Of a stretch of 30,412 bases of DNA, positions 6,850 to 14,660 are shown piece after piece. The translations under genes and the position numbers were made by a program. How positions within the stretch are numbered: position 1 is the stretch's first letter; every line of letters starts with the position of its first letter. This DNA comes from JAYZVT01 sp050248375 (GTDB taxonomy: Bacteria; Pseudomonadota; Alphaproteobacteria; Rhizobiales; Methyloligellaceae). Location of the stretch: positions 1-30,412 of the forward strand of contig JBFWSL010000007.1 in NCBI GenBank assembly GCA_050248375.1. Direction: 5' to 3'. The notes beneath the pieces were generated by a model that saw only the letters and a list, made by a program, of their open reading frames with translations, was not told the origin of the DNA and did not search any database.

Positions 6850-8364
6850 ATGGTCAGCCCCATGTTCCCCTCACCGCGCGACGATCTGAAACCGAACACG
6901 CCCGATTTCGAGCGCCTGCCGCTGGTGAAGCCGACCGGCTTCCGCGAGTATGACGCGCGCTGGCTGTTCCCGCAGGACATCAACCTGATGGGCATGCAGG
7001 CCATCGGCCTCGGGCTGGCGCGCATGCTGCGCGAGCACGGCGGCTCCCGCGGCATCGTGGTGGGCCACGATTTCCGTTCCTATTCGTCGGCGATCAAGTC
7101 GGCGGTGATGGCCGGGCTGCTGGCGGGCGGCGCCGAGGTGCACGACATCGGACTGGCGCTTTCGCCCATGGCCTACTTCTCCCAGTTCGCACTCGACGTG
7201 AGCGCCGTGGCCATGATCACCGCCAGCCACAACGACAACGGCTGGACCGGCATCAAGATGGGGCTCGAACGGCCCCTCACCTTCGGGCCCGACGAGATGT
7301 CGCGGCTCAAGGAGATCGTGCTCGGCGGCAAGTATGGCGATTCCGCCGGCGGCGGCACCTACCGCTACATCCCGGACATGGCGGAGCGCTACATGGACGA
7401 CCTGACCGGACGTCCGAAGCTGAAGCGCAGGATCAAGGCGGTGGTCGCCTGCGGCAACGGCACGGCGGGCGCCTTCGCGCCGCGGGTGCTGAAGGCGGTG
7501 GGCTGCGAGGTGGTGCCGCTCCACTGCGAGCTCGACCATTCCTTCCCGCACCACAATCCGAACCCGGAAGACATGGCGATGCTGCAGGCGATCCGCGAGG
7601 CGGTCGAGCAATCCAATGCCGACGTGGGCCTCGCCTTCGACGGCGACGGCGACCGCTGTGGCGTGGTGGATAACCAGGGCCGGCCGATCTTCGCCGACAA
7701 GGTGGGCGTCATGCTGGCGCGGGACATCTCCGCCCAGCATGAGGGCGCGAAATTCGTGGCGGACGTAAAGTCGACCGGCCTGTTCATGACCGACCCGGTG
7801 CTGAAGGCGAACGGCGCGGAGTGCGCCTACTGGAAGACCGGGCATTCCTACATCAAGCGCTACAGCCACGAGACCGGCGCCATGGCGGGCTTCGAAAAGT
7901 CCGGCCATTTCTTCTTCAATCCGCCCATCGGGCGCGGCTATGACGACGGCCTGGTGTCGGCGCTGGCCGTGCTCGACATGATGGACCGCAATGCCGGCAA
8001 GTCGCTCGCGGAACTGCATGACGCCCTGCCCAGGACCTGGCAGTCGCCGACCATGTCGCCGCACTGCGCCGACGAGGTGAAATACGAGGTGGTGGACCGC
8101 GCCATCGCGCATTTCAGCGCCGTCGCCGACAAGGGCGGCAAGCTCGCCGGCCAGAAGATCCGCGAGGTCATTACCGTCAACGGCATCCGGGTGGTGCTGG
8201 CGGACGGCACCTGGGGCCTGCTTCGCGCTTCGTCAAACAAGCCCGAGCTTGTGGTTGTCGTGGAGAGCCCCACGTCGGACTCCCATATGCGCGCCATCTT
8301 CGCGGAGATCGACGCCTTCCTGTCGGACCAGAAGGAAGTCGGCGAGTATAATCAGAAGATCTGA
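6850..8364 (+). CDS. Phosphomannomutase/phosphoglucomutase
   Basis: Cytoplasmic alpha-D-phosphohexomutase of 504 aa, interconverting mannose-6-P/mannose-1-P and probably glucose-6-P/glucose-1-P for nucleotide-sugar and polysaccharide synthesis. The four landmark loops are present. The phosphoserine loop is TASHNDNGWTG (S126), with N-D in place of the usual N-P. The metal loop is DGDGDR (264-269). The sugar-specificity loop is GFEKSGH (347-353) instead of GEMSGH. The phosphate loop is RASSNKPEL near the C terminus. N-terminal 'KPTGFREYDARWLFPQDINLMG' is typical of the alphaproteobacterial subgroup, so these loop variants are probably lineage features rather than damage. The start is ambiguous: ATG 6850 fits family length, while TTG 6805 has a good GGAG upstream. 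Glucose-1-P from this enzyme could feed the glucan synthesis genes at 11-14 kb (inference). Confidence 0.92.
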   Translation: MVSPMFPSPRDDLKPNTPDFERLPLVKPTGFREYDARWLFPQDINLMGMQAIGLGLARMLREHGGSRGIVVGHDFRSYSSAIKSAVMAGLLAGGAEVHDIGLALSPMAYFSQFALDVSAVAMITASHNDNGWTGIKMGLERPLTFGPDEMSRLKEIVLGGKYGDSAGGGTYRYIPDMAERYMDDLTGRPKLKRRIKAVVACGNGTAGAFAPRVLKAVGCEVVPLHCELDHSFPHHNPNPEDMAMLQAIREAVEQSNADVGLAFDGDGDRCGVVDNQGRPIFADKVGVMLARDISAQHEGAKFVADVKSTGLFMTDPVLKANGAECAYWKTGHSYIKRYSHETGAMAGFEKSGHFFFNPPIGRGYDDGLVSALAVLDMMDRNAGKSLAELHDALPRTWQSPTMSPHCADEVKYEVVDRAIAHFSAVADKGGKLAGQKIREVITVNGIRVVLADGTWGLLRASSNKPELVVVVESPTSDSHMRAIFAEIDAFLSDQKEVGEYNQKI

Positions 8365-8369
8365 AACGC

Positions 8370-9197
8370 CTACAGCAGCGATACGAGGAAGCGCAGCGCC
8401 ACCAGCGTCAGGAAGCCGGCGAAGGCGAGTTCCAGCTTGCGGCGCGAGATGCCGTGGGCGAGCGCCACGCCGAGCGGCGCGGTGAGCACGCTGACCGGCG
8501 CGATGATCAGGGCGCCGAGCAGGTTGACGTAGCCCAGCGAGCCCGGCGGCAGGCCCTCCACGCCCCAGCCCGCCCAGATGAAACCGAGCGCCCCGGGAAT
8601 GGCGATCATCGGTCCGAAGCCCGAAGACGTGCCGACGGCCTGGTGGATGGGCCGGCCGTAAAGCGTCATCAGCCCGGTGACGAAGGCTCCCCCGCCGATG
8701 CTCATGATGGTGGAGATGACGCCGATGAAAAAGCCGTAGATCATTCGGAACGGGTTACCCGGAATGACGTCGCCGAGGCGCCAGCTTTCCTTCCCGAAGA
8801 ACAGCTTGCCGGCGATGATGACGGCCGCGACGATCCAGATGCCCTTGAGCATGTACTGGTTGGAGAAGCGCGCGATCAGAATGCCGAGCAGCACGCCGCT
8901 GACCACCCAGGGCGCGAAGCTTCTCACGATGTCCATGTCCACCGCGCCTTTGGCCTTGTGGGAATAGAAGGACCGCAGCGAGGTGGGAAGGATCACCGCC
9001 AGCGACGTGCCCACGCACAGGTGCATGCGGATGTCGTCGTCCACTCCGAGGACGCGGAACAGCTCGTAGAGCAGCGGTATGAGGATGCCGCCGCCGCCGA
9101 TGCCGAGAAGGCCGGCGATGATGCCGAGCACGAAACCGCCCGCGAGCAGCGAACCCACGAGCAGCACGATTTCCTGGAGGGGGAGATCCAGCAGCAT
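8370..9197 (-). CDS. TauE/SafE family (sulfite exporter-like) permease
   Basis: Polytopic inner-membrane protein of 275 aa with seven to eight predicted TM helices in two homologous halves. The halves are marked by the repeated family motifs GLLGIGGGGILIPLL (near residue 30) and 'STIMSIGGGAFVTGLMTLYG' (near residue 165), the second followed by HQAVGTSS. Known: TauE/SafE proteins are associated with export or uptake of sulfur-containing anions such as sulfite, sulfoacetate or thiosulfate, but specificity cannot be read from sequence. ATG 9197 gives full family length; the Shine-Dalgarno is weak. It starts 22 bp after the dusA stop on the same strand and may be co-transcribed with it. Its stop lies 5 bp from the convergent phosphomannomutase stop. 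No sulfur-metabolism genes are adjacent. Confidence 0.9.
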   Translation of the reverse strand: MLLDLPLQEIVLLVGSLLAGGFVLGIIAGLLGIGGGGILIPLLYELFRVLGVDDDIRMHLCVGTSLAVILPTSLRSFYSHKAKGAVDMDIVRSFAPWVVSGVLLGILIARFSNQYMLKGIWIVAAVIIAGKLFFGKESWRLGDVIPGNPFRMIYGFFIGVISTIMSIGGGAFVTGLMTLYGRPIHQAVGTSSGFGPMIAIPGALGFIWAGWGVEGLPPGSLGYVNLLGALIIAPVSVLTAPLGVALAHGISRRKLELAFAGFLTLVALRFLVSLL

Positions 9198-9219
9198 TGG
9201 ACAGGAGAGGCTCCGCGGA

Positions 9220-10269
9220 CTATTCGGCCGCGGCGCGGTGCCGGCCGGGGCTCCCCTCTTCTAGCAGGTCGATGGCGCGCCGCAAGACATCCACTCCCGC
9301 GCCGGGGCGCACAGCAGTTTCGCTCAGGTGGCGGCGAAAGGCACGGGCGCCCGGCTGCCCCTGGCACAGGCCGAGGATATGGCGGGTGATGGCGTGGAGC
9401 GGGACGCCTTCGGCTAGCTGCCGCTCCGCATAGGGAACGAGCCTTTCCAGCACGTTCCGGCGGGTCAGGCCTGACGGCGCGTCACCGAACAGACGGCTGT
9501 CCACCCCGGCGAGCTGCCAGGGATCATGATAGGCGGCACGGCCGAGCATGACTCCGTCCACATGGGCAAGATGCGCCCCGGCAGAGTCCAGGTTCTCGAT
9601 GCCGCCGTTGATGACGATCTCAAGACCCGCGCGTTCCCGCTTCAGCCGGTAGACGCGGTAATGATCCAGCGGCGGCACGTCGCGGTTCTGCTTCGGACTG
9701 AGCCCCTCGAGCCAAGCCTTGCGGGCATGGACGATGAAGGTGGTGCATCCGGCACCGGCGACCGCGTCGATGAAGCGGTCGAGATCGCGGTCCGGATCCT
9801 GATCGTCGATGCCGATACGGCACTTGACGGTAACCGGCACGGCGACCGCCGCACGCATGGCGGCCACCCCTTCGGCCACCAGTCCGGGCTCGGCCATGAG
9901 GCAGGCGCCGAAGCGGCCCGACTGCACCCGGTCCGACGGGCAGCCTATGTTGAGGTTGATCTCGCGGTAGCCGAACTCCTCACCGATGCGGGCGGCCTCC
10001 GCCAGTTCGCGGGGATCGCTCCCGCCGATCTGCAGGGCGACCGGGTGTTCGGCGGGATCGAACCGGAGCAGACGTCTGGCATCGCCGCGCAGGATAGCAA
10101 CTGCCGTCACCATTTCCGTGTAGAGCAGCGCGCGCCGCGAGATCAGCCGCAGAAAATAGCGGCAGTGGCGGTCGGTCCACTCCATCATCGGGGCGACGCA
10201 AAACCTGCGGCACAGCCGGTCCGTGGCGGCTGCCTGTCCGGCTTGCGGGTCTGGGACGGTTTCGATCAT
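9220..10269 (-). CDS. dusA: tRNA-dihydrouridine synthase A
   Basis: FMN- and NADPH-dependent enzyme reducing uridine to dihydrouridine in the tRNA D-loop (U20/U20a in E. coli DusA). 349 aa. Very close to DusA signatures: RRFCVAPMMEWTDRHCRYFLR at the start of the TIM barrel (quoted region near residues 22-42), LLYTEMVTAVAI, LQIGGSDP, and NLNIGCPSDRVQSGRFGACLM containing the catalytic cysteine (C110) in GCPSDRV. These are followed by VKCRIGID, FIVHARKAWLEGLSPK, INGGI and VMLGRAAYHDPW, the FMN-binding loops. A C-terminal helical domain follows. ATG 10269 is selected. A TTG at 10305 would add 12 residues lacking similarity. The Shine-Dalgarno is poor for either. It lies upstream of the TauE/SafE gene on the same strand. 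Confidence 0.95.
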   Translation of the reverse strand: MIETVPDPQAGQAAATDRLCRRFCVAPMMEWTDRHCRYFLRLISRRALLYTEMVTAVAILRGDARRLLRFDPAEHPVALQIGGSDPRELAEAARIGEEFGYREINLNIGCPSDRVQSGRFGACLMAEPGLVAEGVAAMRAAVAVPVTVKCRIGIDDQDPDRDLDRFIDAVAGAGCTTFIVHARKAWLEGLSPKQNRDVPPLDHYRVYRLKRERAGLEIVINGGIENLDSAGAHLAHVDGVMLGRAAYHDPWQLAGVDSRLFGDAPSGLTRRNVLERLVPYAERQLAEGVPLHAITRHILGLCQGQPGARAFRRHLSETAVRPGAGVDVLRRAIDLLEEGSPGRHRAAAE

Positions 10270-10520
10270 GAGGCAGAAAAGCCCATAAACGCGCGTAATG
10301 CGCAAGTCTCAAGCCGTAGGCGGGCCTGGTGGGGCTTTCGGTCCGGCGGCCCGGCGCATTACGAAGGCGTTAGGGTTGATGAATTTCTTGCGCAAGCCGC
10401 CAGGACCGGCCGCGGCTTGAAGACGATTGAACGTAACCGGTTCAGCGTTTTTCAAGATTCCCCGGGTATGCTGCGCACCAATTTGAACGCTTTCGAACAG
10501 GTTGAAGCGTCCGGGGCAAA

Positions 10521-11060
10521 ATGGCCAAGGCGAAATTTCACAAGTCCCAGCGCGTCTATGTGCGTCCGGTCGGAACCTGGGCGCATATCGAGCGTGTCGT
10601 GCCGAAGTGGATCCGCGGCTGCGAGGAGCCGATAAAGGTCCTGTACGACTGCGGCATGGGCCGGGAGTTCGGCCAGGACGAGCTGGACGAGGAGTCCGCC
10701 GCGCTGGCGGAGAATGCGGCGCTGGTCAACGGCAACGGCTCGATCGAGCAGTGGCATGTGGTCCGCGGCCAGAACCGCTGGAAGTCGGCGGAGGAATGCG
10801 GCCACCACCCGTATCCGGGAACGCATCCGGTCATCGTCACCACGGACCGGGAATGGGGCGGCTGGCGCGTGCCGGGAGCCGAATACGACCATGACCCTTA
10901 CCGCATCGAGCAGCAGGCCCAGCTCATGGCCCGCTCGCCGATCCTGCTGGCGCTGCTGAGGCGTTTCGTGGAATGCGCGGAACGGGAGCCCGAGAACCTC
11001 TCGGACACAATGAGCGAACTGGCCAACCTGTCCCGCCGCGTGGTCGAGCAGATCGGCTGA
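10521..11060 (+). CDS. Conserved alphaproteobacterial protein of unknown function
   Basis: Soluble, acidic, tryptophan-rich protein of 179 aa; no signal peptide or TM helix. The N-terminal half (about residues 5-60) reads like a small beta-barrel/SH3-like segment: 'FHKSQRVYVRPVGTWAHIERV', then 'PIKVLYDCGMGREFGQDEL'. The middle holds WHVVRGQNRW, then ECGHHPYPGTHPV, then 'DREWGGWRVPGAEYDHDPYR', which looks highly constrained. The C-terminal 45 residues are a predicted helix. I recall similarly patterned hypothetical proteins in other alphaproteobacteria, but no function. The C-H-H cluster might bind metal (speculative). ATG 10521 has GGGG about 5 bases upstream. Gene is monocistronic, with a 251-bp upstream region, and its stop is 3 bp from the convergent opgH stop. 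Codon usage looks native. Confidence 0.8.
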   Translation: MAKAKFHKSQRVYVRPVGTWAHIERVVPKWIRGCEEPIKVLYDCGMGREFGQDELDEESAALAENAALVNGNGSIEQWHVVRGQNRWKSAEECGHHPYPGTHPVIVTTDREWGGWRVPGAEYDHDPYRIEQQAQLMARSPILLALLRRFVECAEREPENLSDTMSELANLSRRVVEQIG

Positions 11061-11063
11061 AAA

Positions 11064-12983
11064 CTACGCCTGACCGGCGGGCGTCATCGACGAACCCCAG
11101 CCGACATGGCGCCGGGAGGCGATCCTGCCCACTTCTTCCTCCGGGATCAGGAACAGCCGCAGGCGGCGCGCAGCCAGTCCCGCGGTCCGCGAGGACGTGA
11201 CCTGCGCCAGCGGCACGGCCAGCACAAGGCCGAGCCAGACCGGCAGCATCCACAGGAACAGCTCCCCCGAGATCGCGTAGCTGAGCATCGCCAGCGCAAG
11301 GCCCGCCACCGTGTGCGGCAGGTGGCGGAAAAAGATCGGCCACAGGGCCGCGCTTCCGTCGTCGCGGCGCTGGGAATTCCAACCGGAGTCCCGCGCCATC
11401 AATATCTCCGCGATGGCGCCCGACTGAAGGAGCATCATCACCGGCGCCATGAGCGCGGAGATCAGGGTCTCCAGGATCACGCTGGCCGTCAGCGCCAGCA
11501 TGCCGCCAGCGCCGCGGCGCGTCCGGCTGTCGAACGCAGCCACGACAAGCGCCAGCAACTTGGGCGTTATCAGGATGACGGTGGCGAAGCCCATCAGCCA
11601 GAAGGCGCGCTCGGAGTCGAACACCGGCCAGTTGGGGAACAGCGCGTGGGCGTCGGGGAAGTAGACCGGTCGCGAAAATACGCCCTGGATGGCCAGCGCG
11701 AAACCGATGATCAGGAACAGCATCCAGAACACCGACGCCATGTAGCTCATGATGCCGTTGAGCAGGTGCATGCGGCTCATCCAGTGGAGGCCGGAGGTAG
11801 GCAGGACCTTGGCGTGCTGCAGATTGCCCTGGGCCCAGCGGCGGTCGCGCTTGGCGTAGTCGGCCAGCGTGGGCGGCGCTTCCTCGTAGCTGCCCTCGAT
11901 CTGGGGGAGCATGTAGACATCCCAGCCGGCGCGGCGCAGAAGAGCCGCCTCGACGAAGTCATGGCTGAGGATGTGGCCTCCAAACGGCTTGCGCCCGCTC
12001 AGTTCGGGCAGACCGCAGGCTTCCGCGAAGGCGCTGACGCGGATGATGGCGTTGTGGCCCCAGAAGTTGCCGTCGCGGCCATGCCACAGGGCGAGACCGG
12101 CGGCGATGGTCGGCCCGTAGACCGAGGTTGCGAACTGCAGCAGGCGGGCGAACAGGGTGTTGCGGTTCACCAGGCGCGGCACCGTCTGGATCAGGCCCGC
12201 GTCGGCGTCGGCGTCCATGGCCGCGCGCAGTCGCAGGATGGCGTCGGCGCTCATGTAACTGTCGGCGTCGAGCACGATCATGTAGTCGTAATACCCGCCC
12301 CAGCGGCGAACGAAGTCGGCGACGTTGCCGGCCTTGCGTCCAATGTTCTCCTCCCGGCGGCGGTAGAAAACCTGCATCCTTCCCGCCAGCATGTGACGGA
12401 GCCGCAGCGCCGCCTCGCGCTCGTTGAAGGCAATCTGGGCATTGGTCGTGTCGCTGATGACGAAGATATCGAATCCCTCGCCCTGCCGCGCAGCGATGAT
12501 CTCCTGCGCCATGCGGTTCAGGTTCGAGAAGACCTGGTGGGTATCCTCGTTATAGACGGGCATGACCAGCGCCGAACGCGCCGGGGAGAGCCAGTCGGCC
12601 TGATGCGGCTCGCGCCGGCGCGCAGTGGTGATGACCAGCGCGCCAAGGGTGGCATTGGCCGCCGCCAAAGCAATCCAGCCGAAGGAGATGGCGAAGAGGA
12701 CGAGGAAGAGCGTCTGCAGCACGGTCGCCTCGGCGCCGACCACCTGCGACATTTCGTGGACGCCATATCCGGTCAACGCCATCGTCACGCCGAGCACGAA
12801 CAGGCGGGCCGAAAGCACGGTCAAGGGGCGTGCTGCGCGCATGCGGCGGCGCATGGGAGCATAAGGACGGGTCAGATCCTGCTCCGGCATATGCCGGCTG
12901 TTGTCGGGAGGGGTCAGGGGGTCGACGCCGCCCAAACCCGGCCGTACCGCCGGTTCGTTCAGAATTCTCAGGCCGCGGTCCAT
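11064..12983 (-). CDS. opgH: Glucans biosynthesis glucosyltransferase H
   Basis: Inner-membrane GT2-family glucosyltransferase that polymerises UDP-glucose into the linear beta-1,2-glucan backbone of osmoregulated periplasmic glucans. 639 aa, shorter than the ~850-aa E. coli protein, whose long N-terminal cytoplasmic extension is reduced here. Seen: two TM helices (about 53-75 and 86-118), the GT2 domain with VMPVYNED (140-147), VISDTT, the DxD-type VLDADSY (237-243), GHILSHDFVEA (acceptor Asp region, to 346) and RRWAQGN (381-387, the QxxRW-type motif), then about five or six C-terminal TM helices. ATG 12983 lies inside the 3' end of the opgG/D gene (16-base overlap), so the pair is translationally coupled. 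ATG at codon 32 is an alternative start. UDP-glucose supply would depend on phosphoglucomutase activity. Confidence 0.94.
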   Translation of the reverse strand: MDRGLRILNEPAVRPGLGGVDPLTPPDNSRHMPEQDLTRPYAPMRRRMRAARPLTVLSARLFVLGVTMALTGYGVHEMSQVVGAEATVLQTLFLVLFAISFGWIALAAANATLGALVITTARRREPHQADWLSPARSALVMPVYNEDTHQVFSNLNRMAQEIIAARQGEGFDIFVISDTTNAQIAFNEREAALRLRHMLAGRMQVFYRRREENIGRKAGNVADFVRRWGGYYDYMIVLDADSYMSADAILRLRAAMDADADAGLIQTVPRLVNRNTLFARLLQFATSVYGPTIAAGLALWHGRDGNFWGHNAIIRVSAFAEACGLPELSGRKPFGGHILSHDFVEAALLRRAGWDVYMLPQIEGSYEEAPPTLADYAKRDRRWAQGNLQHAKVLPTSGLHWMSRMHLLNGIMSYMASVFWMLFLIIGFALAIQGVFSRPVYFPDAHALFPNWPVFDSERAFWLMGFATVILITPKLLALVVAAFDSRTRRGAGGMLALTASVILETLISALMAPVMMLLQSGAIAEILMARDSGWNSQRRDDGSAALWPIFFRHLPHTVAGLALAMLSYAISGELFLWMLPVWLGLVLAVPLAQVTSSRTAGLAARRLRLFLIPEEEVGRIASRRHVGWGSSMTPAGQA

Positions 12984-14476
12984 CTATAGAGCCATGTTTC
13001 GCTAGCGGGTTGCTCCTGCCCCCCGATCAGAACGGCCCTGAGCTCCGAAAGTTCCGCGCCGTCGGGTTGCAATTCGAAACTGACCCGATAGGTGCGCAAC
13101 GCTTCCGCGTAGCGGCCGACCACGTTGCTGACGTTTCCCCTCGACGCACTCACTTTCGGTACAACGTCCCGGAAGGCGTTGTCGCCGAACTCCGGCGCCT
13201 TGAAATCGATGACAAACAAGCGTCGTTTTTTGTCAAAAGAAAGACCTGCCCGGGTTGCCTGGACAGTGGCGAGACTGCGTTCCTCGCGCGGCGTCCCCCA
13301 GTGCAGCCAATAGCCGAAGTCCATTCTGGCGCCCCTGGCCATCACGTTGGAAGGCCGCCAGAAGGCGACGATGTTGTCGTTGGTTTCCTGGGTGCTCGGA
13401 ATCTCCACCAGCACCACATGCCCCTCGCCCCAGCCGCTCTTCGGCTCGACCCACACGCTCGGGCGCATCTCGTAGCGCGCCTCCAGATCCTGATAATCCT
13501 CGAAGCGGGTGGCGCGCTGCATGAGGCCGAAACCTGTCGGGTTTACGTCCATGAAGGCACTGATCTGGAGATTGACCGGATTGGCCAGCGGACGCCAGAT
13601 CCACTCTCCATTACCCCGCCGGATCGCCAGCCCGTCGGAGTCGTGCACGGCCTGCCGGAAATCGTCGAAGCGGGCGCGGTTGGACTCGTCGAACATGAAC
13701 ATGCTGGTCAGCGGCGCGAAGCCGAGACTTTTCAGGTCCCGGCGCGCGAAGAGCGTGACGCTCACGTCCATGCGGGTCGTCTCGCCGGGATAGATGACGA
13801 ACCGGTAGGCTCCGGTTACGCTCTTGCTGTCCAGCAGGGCATGCAGAACGATGGAATGGCCACCCTCGGCGGGGGTCTCGACCCAGTAGGAGCGGAACAG
13901 CGGGAACTCCTCGCCCCTGGGCTCGGCGGTGTCGACCGCAAGTCCCCGGGCGGATATTCCGTAATGCTGGCCGGCGCCCACGGCGCGGAAATAGCTGGCG
14001 CCCTGGAACACCGCGAATTCGTCCCAGTAGGTATAGGTGTTCAGGGGTGTGCGCAGCCGGAGCCCCGAGAACAGCGGGCCGGACAGCTCGGGGAGCGTGC
14101 CAACCAGAGGTCCGAAGTCGAACATGCGGGGGTCGTAGTCGATCCGGCGTGAGGTTCCGTTCTCGACCACGAATATGTCCACCGGCGTCTTGTAGACGAA
14201 TCCGGTATGCAGCAGGTCGGCGATGAACCCCCGGTTCCGGCCCTGCCAGAGGGCGGCCTCCTGGCGGAAGCGGATATCGCGGTACTGGTCATAGCTCAGC
14301 TTCTGGACGGCGTCGGGCACGGCCGCGGGGGCAACGAAGGGCCGCGAGGCCAGGTCCTCCGCCAGCGAGACCACGGTTTCGGCTGAAAAGCCAGGCGCCT
14401 CGGCCGCAAGCAGCCGGGGGCTATGCGCCGCCATCAAGGCGAGCGCCGTCACGCCGATGAATTCCCGGCGATCCAT
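12968..14476 (-). CDS. opgG: Periplasmic glucan biosynthesis protein OpgG/OpgD with Tat signal
   Basis: Periplasmic protein of 502 aa needed to process or branch osmoregulated periplasmic glucans. The N terminus MDRREFIGVTALALMAA has a twin-arginine motif (R3-R4) followed by a hydrophobic core and a cleavage region near LLAAEA. In E. coli, OpgD is the Tat-exported paralogue and OpgG is Sec-exported, so this signal is OpgD-like even though the gene is paired with opgH. Seen in the mature domain: 'SYDQYRDIRFRQEAALW', FVYKTPVDIFVV, SYFRAVGAGQHYGISARGLA, 'LFRSYWVETP', TSMFMFDESNR, EWIWRPLANP and FGLMQRATRFEDYQDLEARYE, all typical of the family; the C-terminal Ig-like domain follows. ATG 14476 has GGAG about 9 bases upstream. 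The frame is open to 14527 but the Tat signal fixes the start. Symbol could equally be opgD. Confidence 0.92.
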   Translation of the reverse strand: MDRREFIGVTALALMAAHSPRLLAAEAPGFSAETVVSLAEDLASRPFVAPAAVPDAVQKLSYDQYRDIRFRQEAALWQGRNRGFIADLLHTGFVYKTPVDIFVVENGTSRRIDYDPRMFDFGPLVGTLPELSGPLFSGLRLRTPLNTYTYWDEFAVFQGASYFRAVGAGQHYGISARGLAVDTAEPRGEEFPLFRSYWVETPAEGGHSIVLHALLDSKSVTGAYRFVIYPGETTRMDVSVTLFARRDLKSLGFAPLTSMFMFDESNRARFDDFRQAVHDSDGLAIRRGNGEWIWRPLANPVNLQISAFMDVNPTGFGLMQRATRFEDYQDLEARYEMRPSVWVEPKSGWGEGHVVLVEIPSTQETNDNIVAFWRPSNVMARGARMDFGYWLHWGTPREERSLATVQATRAGLSFDKKRRLFVIDFKAPEFGDNAFRDVVPKVSASRGNVSNVVGRYAEALRTYRVSFELQPDGAELSELRAVLIGGQEQPASETWLYRWTAA

Positions 14477-14515
14477 CCTCGTATTCTCCGGTGGGGCAGC
14501 TCGGTTCCGTCTGAT

Positions 14516-14544
14516 TATTTGATACAACCTAATTGTGGTGCCAA
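14516..14544 (-). promoter_or_regulatory. Candidate sigma-70-type promoter of opgG-opgH
   Basis: Read on the minus strand, TTGGCA (complement of 14539-14544) is separated by 17 bases from CAAATA (complement of 14516-14521). Transcription would start near 14508, giving a leader of about 30 bases before ATG 14476 with its GGAG site. The -35 is good and the -10 is only moderate. The region is the most A/T-rich part of the 184-bp space between the divergent opgG and pepN starts. Confidence 0.35.
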
Positions 14545-14660
14545 GAGGGTGGGAGAGGAATCTTTTGTCGCAAACACCCTGACGGGGAGTGGGTTCCCTC
14601 CCCGGCTACTCTTGGCTTGGGCCGTCCGAGCCACTACACCTTGGCTTTGCCCGCCCTAGA

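Noticed and set aside
10425..10500. Possible LexA box upstream of the 179-aa unknown gene
   Set aside because: GAAC and GAAC at 10485-10498 are separated by 6, not 7 bases, and the other pair nearby is GAAC-N7-GTTC, which is inverted rather than direct. Neither fits the operator.
11106..12989. 627-aa open frame on the plus strand opposite opgH
   Set aside because: Low-complexity His/Arg/Gln-rich translation mirroring a highly conserved membrane glycosyltransferase gene.
14516..14544. Sigma-54 promoter upstream of opgG (TGGCAC on the minus strand)
   Set aside because: The required GC at -12 with the correct spacing is absent; the sigma-70-like reading fits better.
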